A stretch of 62,520 nt of DNA, from assembly GCA_938084885.1 (NCBI GenBank), contig CALKGG010000006.1:1-62520 (forward strand). The letters are read 5' to 3'. The first letter of the stretch is position 1, and the number at the start of each line of letters is the position of its first letter. The notes below the pieces were generated by a model. The model was given only the letters and a program-made list of their open reading frames with translations, ran no database searches and was not told the DNA's origin. This document shows positions 35,381 to 42,855 of the stretch, one piece after another. The translations under genes and the position numbers were made by a program. This DNA comes from an uncultured Acidimicrobiales bacterium. GTDB lineage: Bacteria; Actinomycetota; Acidimicrobiia; Acidimicrobiales; SHLQ01.

Positions 35381-37130
35381 CGATGACCGACTCGGCTGGA
35401 GGAATGCGGAAGTGCTGAAGCGCAAAGTTGGATATCTCGCCGAACAGGGGCGCAGCGATCCGACCACCGGAAGCTTCGCCTTCTGGTTCTTCGATCATCA
35501 CGACGATGGAGAGTTCGGGGTCGGCGGCTGGGAGGAAGCCAGCGAAGCTGGTGAGCAGGTGAACCTCGCCAAACTCGTCGCGGTACCCGCCACCGGGCTG
35601 GGCAATCAGGGCGGTTCCCGTCTTGCCTGCGATCTGGTAGCCGGGCACCGAGGCGAGCACCCCGGTACCGCCTTCGCTCACCACGCCAGCGAGAAGCGAC
35701 GTGACCTCTCGAGCGGTCTCTTCGGAGATCACTCGACGGCCTTCCCGTGGGCTGACGATGTCGAGATCGCCGTCGGCGTCTTGGATGCCAGCGACGAGGT
35801 GGGGTTCGACGATGACACCGCCGTTGGCAAATACGTTGTACGAGCGCAACATCTGTAGTGGTGTGGCGGCGTAGCCGTAGCCAATCGCTGCTTGGGGACG
35901 CGAGATGCCCGACCATTCAGCTTCCGGATGCAAGATGCCTGCGGATTCTCCGGGGAAATCGAGAACGGTCGGTGAGCCGAGTCCGAAGTCGCTGAGGTAG
36001 GAATGGAAGGTCTCATCGCCAATGCGATCAACGAGGAGCGCAACACCAACGTTCGACGAGTTTCGAAGCACGTCCGCGGTCGTCATGATGCTTTGGCTGG
36101 TTCGCACGCTGTCGGTGACGACGAGGTCGTAGATTTCCAGTTCGTCGGTCACTTCGACGGTGGTGTTCGAATCGATGAGCCCCTCTTCGATGAGGGCGGC
36201 AATAGCGAGTGGTTTGCTGATCGAGCCAGGTTCGACGATCCAGGTGACGGCCCGATTTTCGCCGGATACGACGACGTTTCCATCGATGTTGCGAGCCACG
36301 GTCGACATTGCGAGGATCTCGCCAGTTGCGGTGCGAGACACGATGGCGGTGCCGGATTTCGCGCCCGAGTCGGACACGGTACGTCGGAGAAGGTTCTCGA
36401 CTTCGAACTGCACGGTTCGGTCGAGGGTCAGGACCAGCGAGTCGCCAGGGGTTGGTGAGACCAGCTCGTATTCACCGTCGGGGATTGTGACTGCTTGCGC
36501 GTCGCCGGAGGCAATTCCGCGTTCGACGACGATACGGCCAGCCTCGCCGGTCAGGAACTGGTCGTATTGGGATTCGAGACCGGACAACCCAATACCGTCG
36601 ACGTCGGTTCGTCCCAGGATCCCTCGTGCGACATCGCTGCCCGATGGGGTGATGCGAGCTTGCTCTTCGGTTGCATAGATGCCGGGAAGGTCGAGGCTCA
36701 GGATTGTTTCGGCCACGTCGTCATCGAGCTGGCGGGCCATCCATGCGAACTTGGCTTCGCTGTTTGACAAACGTCGGGAGAGTTGCTCGACATCGCCACC
36801 GGCAATGTTGACGATCTGCTGTGCGGTTGTCACGGGGTCGACGATCAGGCGCGGGTCGGCCCAAATGCTCTCTCGTGGCGTCGACACCGCGAGTTCGACA
36901 CCGTTGCGGTCGACGATCGCTCCGCGTTCGGCAGCGAGCGCGGCGGTACGGATTCGCTGGCTTTCGCCGTGCTCGACGAACCGCTCGGGGTCGAGTACTT
37001 GGAGCGAAACGAGGCGATAGATCATCAACGATCCAACGAGCGCCATTGCGAGGCCGATGAACATGATGCGCCATCCGGAGAAACCGCTGCGCGTTGGCTG
37101 ACGGACGAGGTTGCCAAATGCGGTGGTCAT
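35373..37130 (-). CDS. ftsI: Septal penicillin-binding protein (class B PBP, FtsI/Pbp3)
   Basis: Transpeptidase partner of FtsW. 585 aa. A short cytoplasmic N-terminus and one membrane helix (residues 23-45) precede the PBP dimerisation domain (ERGAIVDRNGVELA). The transpeptidase motifs are the acyl-Ser in GSISKPL (SxxK), SSN in RNSSNVGVA, and KTG in AGKTGTALIA. No PASTA domains. ATG overlaps the ftsL stop by ATGA. Expected target of beta-lactams. Confidence 0.96.
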   Translation of the reverse strand: MTTAFGNLVRQPTRSGFSGWRIMFIGLAMALVGSLMIYRLVSLQVLDPERFVEHGESQRIRTAALAAERGAIVDRNGVELAVSTPRESIWADPRLIVDPVTTAQQIVNIAGGDVEQLSRRLSNSEAKFAWMARQLDDDVAETILSLDLPGIYATEEQARITPSGSDVARGILGRTDVDGIGLSGLESQYDQFLTGEAGRIVVERGIASGDAQAVTIPDGEYELVSPTPGDSLVLTLDRTVQFEVENLLRRTVSDSGAKSGTAIVSRTATGEILAMSTVARNIDGNVVVSGENRAVTWIVEPGSISKPLAIAALIEEGLIDSNTTVEVTDELEIYDLVVTDSVRTSQSIMTTADVLRNSSNVGVALLVDRIGDETFHSYLSDFGLGSPTVLDFPGESAGILHPEAEWSGISRPQAAIGYGYAATPLQMLRSYNVFANGGVIVEPHLVAGIQDADGDLDIVSPREGRRVISEETAREVTSLLAGVVSEGGTGVLASVPGYQIAGKTGTALIAQPGGGYRDEFGEVHLLTSFAGFLPAADPELSIVVMIEEPEGEASGGRIAAPLFGEISNFALQHFRIPPAESVIDG

Positions 37131-37549
37131 GACGACGCCTCGGCACTCGTTGTTGTCTCGCCGAGCGAAAAGCGTTCGATGAGTTCGTCGGACAACGGCG
37201 CTGGCCCAAAGGGGTCGCCGGTTGCTGGCGGTTGGAGAATTTCTTGCAGGTGGGGATCGACGCCGGGAAGGTAGGTGCGCTGGTCGGGGCGGATCATGCC
37301 GAGCCGGCGGACTGCGGTATCGAGAATGCGCTCGGGTGATTCGAGTTCGATGACCTCGAGGCGCAGCTCTTGGTTGAGGGCTCGTTCAGCGGAGAGATCA
37401 GAGGAGATTGTGTCGAGCTGCACTCGGTTCTGCACGATGAACGTCTGCACGATGACGATGCCGAGGAGCGACCCAAAAACCACGATGACCGCCACGATTG
37501 GAAACACCAGGTTTGCTGCGTTGGGCACGAGTGGCGCGTTCCTGCTCAT
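37127..37549 (-). CDS. ftsL: FtsL-like division protein
   Basis: 140 aa, a bitopic membrane protein: about 15 cytoplasmic residues, one hydrophobic helix (ANLVFPIVAVIVVFGSLLGIVIVQ), then a periplasmic coiled coil (LDTISSDLSAERALNQELRLEVIELESPERI) and an extended tail. Primary-sequence conservation in FtsL is always weak. The identification rests on topology, coiled coil, and position between rsmH and ftsI. ATG 37549 overlaps the rsmH stop by ATGA; the frame is open further upstream inside rsmH. Confidence 0.85.
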   Translation of the reverse strand: MSRNAPLVPNAANLVFPIVAVIVVFGSLLGIVIVQTFIVQNRVQLDTISSDLSAERALNQELRLEVIELESPERILDTAVRRLGMIRPDQRTYLPGVDPHLQEILQPPATGDPFGPAPLSDELIERFSLGETTTSAEASS

Positions 37550-38487
37550 GAGATGTCCGCCGTTTCTGGGATTCGAGTGATGGCTCGGAGTCGAGCAGAA
37601 CGAGCTCGCTGGTTGGTTTCGATCTCGTTTTCGCTCGGTGTGCGGGCGCCGCGCCAAAGCCATCGGTAGTTCGATTGCGGTGGCATGCCTGCGGGCACGC
37701 CGGCTTCGATGGTCCGACGCATGCGATCTTTGACGATGCGGTCTTCACCCGAGTGATACGTCAGGACGAGGCCGATTCCGCCTGCGGCGAGCATGGCAAT
37801 CATGGCATCGACGGTGGTACCGAGGATGGCGAGCTCGTTGTTGACCTCGATGCGAATCGCCTGAAACGACCGTTTCGCTGGATGCCCGGTGCTCTTGCGC
37901 CGAACCGCTGCGGGCATCGCGTTGGCGATTGTTTCGGCGAGGGCTGCTGTTGAGTCGAAGGGCCGCCCGTCGATGACTGCTTGGGCGATTCGTTTTGCGT
38001 TTCGTTCGTCTCCGTAGGACTGGAGCACGTCGGCGAGTTCACCAAAGCTGTAGCCATTGACCACATCTGCTGCGGTTTGTGTCTGGGTCGTGTCCATCCG
38101 CATGTCGAGCGGGCCGTCGTGGCGGTAGCTGAATCCGCGCTCGGCAACGTCGAGTTGGGGCGATGACACGCCGAGATCCATCAAGAACCCCGAGACGTCG
38201 TCGTGCCCTGCGTCGCGCAAGGCGTCTGCTGCGCCGTCGAAACGGGTTTTCACCATTGTTGCTCGGTCGGGATATGTAGCGAGTTTGGCTCCGGCGGCGG
38301 CGAGCGCAATGTCGTCTTGATCAACGCCGAACAACGAAAGCTCACTATTGGCCTCAAGGACGGCGACGCCGTGGCCAGCTCCGCCAAGCGTGAGATCGGC
38401 AAACACTCCCGGCGGGAGGTTCGATGCCAGTTCCGCGATCTCCTCGACCATGACCGGCGAATGATCGAAAGCGTTGGAGTTGGTCAT
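37546..38487 (-). CDS. rsmH: 16S rRNA (cytosine-N4) methyltransferase RsmH
   Basis: 313 aa. N4-methylation of C1402 of 16S rRNA. HSPVMVEEI is the family N-terminus; FADLTLGGAGHGVAVLEA is the SAM loop; FLMDLGVSSPQLDVAERGFSYR and the C-terminal IRIEVNNEL and YHSGEDRIVKDRM are diagnostic. ATG 38487 gives the usual N-terminus but has no clear ribosome site. A second in-frame ATG at 38607, with GGGGGA upstream, would add 40 atypical residues and is less likely to be the protein start. Confidence 0.95.
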   Translation of the reverse strand: MTNSNAFDHSPVMVEEIAELASNLPPGVFADLTLGGAGHGVAVLEANSELSLFGVDQDDIALAAAGAKLATYPDRATMVKTRFDGAADALRDAGHDDVSGFLMDLGVSSPQLDVAERGFSYRHDGPLDMRMDTTQTQTAADVVNGYSFGELADVLQSYGDERNAKRIAQAVIDGRPFDSTAALAETIANAMPAAVRRKSTGHPAKRSFQAIRIEVNNELAILGTTVDAMIAMLAAGGIGLVLTYHSGEDRIVKDRMRRTIEAGVPAGMPPQSNYRWLWRGARTPSENEIETNQRARSARLRAITRIPETADIS

Positions 38488-38603
38488 CGAAAAAGTGCAG
38501 CCAGAAGTAGGGGTAGTAGGGAAACTTGGGCAACGTCGAGTTGCGCGAGCAGTGAGAGAATTGGACCAGGGGTTGTTGCGGTAGCTGGTGAACATGCTCT
38601 CGG

Positions 38604-38732
38604 TCATTGACAGTCCCCCGATCAGCGGGCGCACGTCAGGATTTCTCCCCTGAACGAGCTGATGGCAAGCGGGCGGAGTAGGGGCCTTCCATCTGCCAAT
38701 CGGGAGACTGTCAATGAACGAGCAATGCTCGT
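38604..38732. repeat. Inverted repeat in the mraZ-rsmH spacer
   Basis: TCATTGACAGTCCCCCGAT (38604-38622) is repeated in inverse orientation at 38699-38717 with one mismatch, 76 bp apart. Directly next to the second arm is a 7-bp palindrome, ACGAGCAATGCTCGT (38718-38732). The spacer 38488-38758 (271 bp) shows no convincing gene. On the minus strand it could form a large hairpin in the mraZ-rsmH transcript. Confidence 0.75.
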
Positions 38733-38758
38733 AGGTGTTCCTGGTTAGGTCTTCTCCG

Positions 38759-39187
38759 TTAGTTGAACGATCCTGGGGCTTCGAACTGCTCCTGTACGAC
38801 GTCGATGTGGGACGCTTCCAGCGCTTCGAACGCCGCCTTGTCCCAGATCTCGACGTGTGTGAGCACACCTGCGACGATCACGTCGTTGGTCAGGTTGGCG
38901 TACTCTCGCAACTTCGGGGGAAGCGTTATTCGCCCCGTTTTGTCGTCCGGTTCGACCGAGACGGTCGATGCTGCGAAAGCCAACCGGACTTGGCGAGGGA
39001 TTTTGCCCTCGCGATCCAGGTCGATCAACCGTTGGCTGGTCTCGTGGAATTGCTCCTCGGAGTACACGGCCAGGGAATTGTCCGAACGGGCGAGGTACAC
39101 CTGAGGTCCCAGCTCGACTCGAAACTTCTTCGGAAGCACGATGCGGAACTTCGAGTCCAGCGAGCGCTCGTAGTGGTCGACGAACAC
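38759..39187 (-). CDS. mraZ: MraZ, transcriptional regulator of the dcw cluster
   Basis: 142 aa, two SpoVT/AbrB-like halves. MFVDHYERSLDSKFRIVLPKK is the first DXXXR-type motif (DSKFR), and VEPDDKTGRITLPPKLREY the second (DKTGR), as expected in MraZ. The GTG at 39187 has a strong GAGGAGGA ribosome site. MraZ homologues bind short direct repeats upstream of their own gene; a matching 10-bp-periodic array overlaps the promoter at 39239-39270. Confidence 0.95.
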   Translation of the reverse strand: MFVDHYERSLDSKFRIVLPKKFRVELGPQVYLARSDNSLAVYSEEQFHETSQRLIDLDREGKIPRQVRLAFAASTVSVEPDDKTGRITLPPKLREYANLTNDVIVAGVLTHVEIWDKAAFEALEASHIDVVQEQFEAPGSFN

Positions 39188-39238
39188 TGCTCTCCTCCTC
39201 GTTCTTTCGTTCGTTTGGGGTGCCGTACTCCATGAGTT

Positions 39239-39270
39239 GACACTTTATGACACCTGTCCCCACCAAGCAA
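39239..39270 (-). promoter_or_regulatory. Probable mraZ promoter with overlapping MraZ-type operator
   Basis: Minus-strand TTGCTT (39270-39265) and TAAAGT (39247-39242) are separated by 17 bp. Within them GTGGG, GTGTC and GTGTC recur at exactly 10-bp spacing (plus-strand CCCAC 39259-39263, GACAC 39249-39253 and 39239-39243). MraZ of other bacteria recognises TGGG-like boxes with 10-bp periodicity. The transcript would have a leader of about 50 nt with the strong ribosome site. The rest of 39188-39532 shows only the lplA promoter. Confidence 0.55.
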
Positions 39271-39520
39271 GCACCTTTTGCCATCTTTCGGCAAATTCTC
39301 CGACAAATTGAGTGGAATCTTGAGCGTCACACTCTAAACTCGAACGTTTGTACCCATCCGGCAGTTGTGCCGAACCACATGTTTTTCAAGGGTTCTGGAA
39401 CAATTCGTCGACAAGACCCCACCAAAAGGACAGCAAAGGCCAATTGGTGTCACTCGTGCCCAACAATTTTGCGCTTTTCGCCGTTTTGGTACCGAACAGG
39501 TGCCGGTCACGTCCATTCCG

Positions 39521-39526
39521 TAGGCT
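39521..39526 (+). promoter_or_regulatory. -10 element for leaderless lipoate-ligase-like mRNA
   Basis: TAGGCT ends 6 nt before the ATG at 39533. The -35 region is poor. Confidence 0.45.
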
Positions 39527-39532
39527 GACGCA

Positions 39533-40195
39533 ATGAGTTTCGAACCGGTCGCAATCGACGAGGACCCAGGCACCTTCCACGCCCGGACCTTTCTCGACGT
39601 TGGCCGTGCGCTGTGGATACCCACCCTGTCGGTATTGCCAACGCTGGTCCTTGGAAGCAACCAACCCGAAGCCGACATCGACACCGCAGCGTTGCGCTCG
39701 GCGGGAATCGCTCTCACTACACGGCGCAGTGGCGGAGGCGCTGTTCTTGTCGGAAGGGACGAGCTGATCTGGTTCGACGTCATCGTTCCAGCGACCGACC
39801 CGTTGTGGCATGACGACGTTGGACGCTCATTCGACTGGATTGGAAGCGCATGTCAGCGAGCGTTGGCAACCCTCGGCGTCAGCACCGAGCAACACACCGG
39901 CCGGCTGGTATCGAACGAATGGTCACGCCGGATCTGCTTTGCGAGCCTCGGCCCCGGCGAACTGACGGTGAACGGCAAAAAGCTGGTGGGCATGTCGCAA
40001 CGGCGAACTCGACACGCGTCACGCATACAAGTAGCGATCTTGCGACGCTGGGACGGCCATCGCCATGCGAGCCTGCTTGCGTTGCCAGCACACGATCGCG
40101 AGCGGGCAGGTCACGAGCTAGCTGACGCCGCAACCGCAATACCGCACTCCCCCACCGAAGTCATCGACGCAATCGTGCGCGAACTTCCCCGCTAG
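39533..40195 (+). CDS. Lipoate-protein ligase/octanoyltransferase-like protein (BPL_LplA_LipB fold)
   Basis: 220 aa. RRSGGGAVLVGRDELIWFDVIV at about residues 63-84 corresponds to the lipoyl-AMP pocket (RRxGGG) and VNGKKLVGMSQRRTR supplies the conserved lysine that contacts the acyl-adenylate. N- and C-termini are short compared with E. coli LplA, so it resembles the small LplA subgroup. It may attach lipoate or octanoate; biotin ligase is less likely given the RRSGGG motif. Its stop TAG shares the CTAG tetranucleotide with the stop of the converging 81-aa gene. Confidence 0.8.
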   Translation: MSFEPVAIDEDPGTFHARTFLDVGRALWIPTLSVLPTLVLGSNQPEADIDTAALRSAGIALTTRRSGGGAVLVGRDELIWFDVIVPATDPLWHDDVGRSFDWIGSACQRALATLGVSTEQHTGRLVSNEWSRRICFASLGPGELTVNGKKLVGMSQRRTRHASRIQVAILRRWDGHRHASLLALPAHDRERAGHELADAATAIPHSPTEVIDAIVRELPR

Positions 40196-40437
40196 AGATA
40201 CTTCCAGGACTTCGCCCATTCGAGGTATTCGATGAACTGCTCGGGTTCGGGGTGGGCGGCTGCATCCGCAAAGGCTGTTTCGAACCGGAAATCCATCCAC
40301 GAGTCGTCGGGAATCGGCAAATAAGGCTTTTGCGTCCACCACTTGTCTGGGGCGTGCACCCGGGCAACTCGCGCCGTGGTTCGCCACAAATCAGGGCGTC
40401 CCGCGAGCGCAACGGCGATTCCGATCATCCAATTCAC
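40192..40437 (-). CDS. Small conserved-looking protein (81 aa)
   Basis: 81 aa, Trp-rich (LWRTTARVA, KWWTQKPYLPIP, IEYLEWAKSWKYL), no signal peptide. I have seen similar short proteins in actinobacteria, annotated only as hypothetical, so no function is given. The GTG at 40437 is preferred over TTG 40443 because TAGGAT ends exactly 6 nt upstream. Its stop codon overlaps that of the lipoate-ligase-like gene on the other strand. Confidence 0.75.
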   Translation of the reverse strand: MNWMIGIAVALAGRPDLWRTTARVARVHAPDKWWTQKPYLPIPDDSWMDFRFETAFADAAAHPEPEQFIEYLEWAKSWKYL

Positions 40438-40443
40438 ATCCAA

Positions 40444-40449
40444 ATCCTA
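40444..40449 (-). promoter_or_regulatory. -10 element for leaderless mRNA of the 81-aa gene
   Basis: Minus-strand TAGGAT, 6 nt before the GTG at 40437. Confidence 0.45.
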
Positions 40450-40561
40450 TTCGCGACCAACCCGCGGCCCCACGTCCGGTACTCTTGAAGTGCGCTGGCC
40501 GGAAGAAACGCTCGCCTGGTCGGTGTTGCACACAGGTAATGCTCAATCGAGGAGCCACCGG

Positions 40562-41536
40562 GTGACCACAGCCCCCCAAACAACTCGGCCAGAAACGTTC
40601 TCCGTTCTGTTCCGATCCATTGTCGACAATATCGAGTCGGTCATCCGAGGAAAGCACGACGTGGTTCAACTCGCCGTGCTCTCAATGATCGCCGAAGGCC
40701 ACGTCTTGCTCGAAGACTCGCCCGGCCTCGGCAAGACCACACTCGCCAAAGCCATTTCGACCACAGTTGGGGGAAGCAGCGGACGCATCCAGTTCACCCC
40801 CGATCTGCTCCCCGCAGACGTTGTTGGCGTCTCGCTGTGGAACCGGGGAAGCGGCGAGTTCGAGTTCAGGCCAGGCGCAGTTTTTGCCAACATTGTTCTC
40901 GCCGACGAGATCAACCGGGCGTCGCCGAAGACACAGGCCGCGCTTCTCGAAGCAATGGCCGAACGAACCGTCACGGTCGATCGCGACACGCACGATCTGG
41001 CCGCGCCATTTATGGTCATCGCCACCCAGAACCCGCTCGATCACGAGGGGACCTACCCGCTTCCTGAAAGCCAACTCGACCGCTTCCTCATGAAGCTGTC
41101 GCTCGGCTACCCGAACCGGGAAGCCGAACTGCAAATTCTCGACCAGCAAGGTGATGCCACGACGCCACCAATCGATTCGCTCACCGCGTCGGTCACGCCC
41201 CAAGACATCATCATGATGACCAACGCGCTCGCATCGGTCCATGTGGCACCAGAGCTCAAGAACTACCTGCTCGATATTGCGGCGGCGAGCCGAAGCCATC
41301 CCGGGTTGCGGCTCGGGCTTTCTCCTCGTGCAATCCTTAGCATGCAACGGGTCTCTCGGGCATTGGCCGCCGCGTCGGGGCGGGCCTTTGTCATTCCCGA
41401 CGATGTGAAAGCGCTTGCTCGCCCGGTTCTTGCCCACCGGGTGATGCTGACGCCTGAATCTCAGGTGAACAATGTCAGCTCCGACCTCATCATCGACGAG
41501 ATCGTGGCGTCGGTCCCCGTCCCGAGCATCGCCTAA
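40562..41536 (+). CDS. MoxR-family AAA+ ATPase
   Basis: 324 aa. Walker A in EDSPGLGKTTLAKA (near residue 50), Walker B in VLADEINRA, sensor 1 in MVIATQNPLDHEGTYPLPE, and the MoxR C-terminal lid (GLSPRAILSMQRVSRALA). The GTG at 40562 has a GAGGAG ribosome site 7 nt upstream; the open frame to 40343 is antisense to the 81-aa gene and rejected. MoxR ATPases act as chaperones for neighbouring substrates; here the DUF58 protein follows 3 nt later. Confidence 0.93.
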   Translation: MTTAPQTTRPETFSVLFRSIVDNIESVIRGKHDVVQLAVLSMIAEGHVLLEDSPGLGKTTLAKAISTTVGGSSGRIQFTPDLLPADVVGVSLWNRGSGEFEFRPGAVFANIVLADEINRASPKTQAALLEAMAERTVTVDRDTHDLAAPFMVIATQNPLDHEGTYPLPESQLDRFLMKLSLGYPNREAELQILDQQGDATTPPIDSLTASVTPQDIIMMTNALASVHVAPELKNYLLDIAAASRSHPGLRLGLSPRAILSMQRVSRALAAASGRAFVIPDDVKALARPVLAHRVMLTPESQVNNVSSDLIIDEIVASVPVPSIA

Positions 41537-41539
41537 CCC

Positions 41540-42712
41540 ATGCCGACCGCCCGGGGCTGGTTGTGTGTGATCTTCGGCGGGGCAACGATCGTCGCGGGTC
41601 GCCTTTTTGGACTCGCTGAGCTCTACATCATTGGCACGGCGCTCCTCGCGCTCGCACTCATCGCCATCGTTGTTGCCGTGATGCGGCCTCTCCGCTTGGC
41701 CGTTGGGCGAACCGTGACGCCAGCCCGGCTGCACGTTGGGTCTGTTGGTCGTGTCGAGCTCGCAATTCGTAACGGACACGCCAAGACTCCGGTCATGACA
41801 CTGACCGATCATGTACAGGGCACATCGGGGGCGCAGCTACTCGTCAGCCCACTAAAGCCAAACGAGGTCTCTCGCGCTGCCTACCGCCTACCGACCGAGC
41901 GGCGTGGAATCGTCAACGTCGGCCCGGCCGATTTCGAGGCGATCGATCCCTTTGGGCTTGCAACCCGACGGTTCTCGGCCACGAGCGTGGGCCAGCTTGT
42001 CGTGTACCCCGAGATCATTCCGTTACCTCCCGCTCCCCCGTCGCCGGCGACCGAGCGACGCCTCATGTCGGACAACCCCGAATTTCTCGGTGGACGAAGC
42101 GAAGAGTTTCATGCGTTGCGCCAATACGTTCCAGGCGACGATGTGCGGCGCATCAATTGGGCCGCGACTGCTCGCCACGACGATCTGATCGTTCGTGAAG
42201 ACGAGGCCCCAACGCAGAACCATCTGACGGTGATACTCGACAACGCGTCGCTCGACAACGAACGGGCGGTCGACATTGCAGCATCGGTCGCTGGATCGAT
42301 CGTTGCATCGATGCGAAGGCGAACCGATCCGTTCCGTCTGCTCACGAGTGATGCGCAAGACACGGGCTTTGTGTTAGGGACCGCCGGGGTCGAGAAGGCG
42401 CTCAGCCTCCTCGCGATTGTTGGCGCCGTCGACACCAGCGCAGGCATCGTCAACCCACGAGACTCCCAGGGAGCAGTGGTCGTGGTCACCGGGCCACGAC
42501 CAGCCATTGCCCGGACTGATCTCGCTGCCTACGGACGGGTCATGTTCATCTCGCTCGACCCGTCATCGTGGGACTCGTCGATTGCTCGAACGGCCAGCAG
42601 CTCGAACGCGTCGGCCGGCGAGATACAGATCAAGCTCGGGCGTCTCGACGATCTCGCTTCGGTCTGGGCGGCAGCGATTTCGACATTGTTGTCATCGTCG
42701 GGGCGACGGTGA
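41540..42712 (+). CDS. DUF58 protein (membrane, vWA-like)
   Basis: 390 aa. Two hydrophobic segments (about residues 5-22 and 28-47) are followed by a soluble region. The DUF58 signature EFHALRQYVPGDDVRRINWAATAR lies near residue 190. NHLTVILDNASLDNE begins the von Willebrand A-like part. The function of DUF58 is not settled; with MoxR and a transglutaminase it forms a widespread trio, possibly for cell-envelope protein maturation. Confidence 0.92.
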   Translation: MPTARGWLCVIFGGATIVAGRLFGLAELYIIGTALLALALIAIVVAVMRPLRLAVGRTVTPARLHVGSVGRVELAIRNGHAKTPVMTLTDHVQGTSGAQLLVSPLKPNEVSRAAYRLPTERRGIVNVGPADFEAIDPFGLATRRFSATSVGQLVVYPEIIPLPPAPPSPATERRLMSDNPEFLGGRSEEFHALRQYVPGDDVRRINWAATARHDDLIVREDEAPTQNHLTVILDNASLDNERAVDIAASVAGSIVASMRRRTDPFRLLTSDAQDTGFVLGTAGVEKALSLLAIVGAVDTSAGIVNPRDSQGAVVVVTGPRPAIARTDLAAYGRVMFISLDPSSWDSSIARTASSSNASAGEIQIKLGRLDDLASVWAAAISTLLSSSGRR

Positions 42713-42855
42713 CCAATGTGGACTGCGCCGCGAACGAGTAAATATTGGCCAAGAGCTGGCCGATTCGACAGACAGAACAAGGATTTGCTGTCAGTGTGTG
42801 ACGTGATGCATCTCGCGTATGGCCCGATCAGCACCGCCCCATCAGGAGGTTCGGT

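Noticed and set aside
38488..38607. Longer RsmH starting at ATG 38607
   Set aside because: Adds 40 residues unlike the family, although a GGGGGA ribosome site is present; kept only as an alternative.
40682..41812. 376-codon minus-strand frame
   Set aside because: Antisense to moxR and the start of DUF58, both certain.
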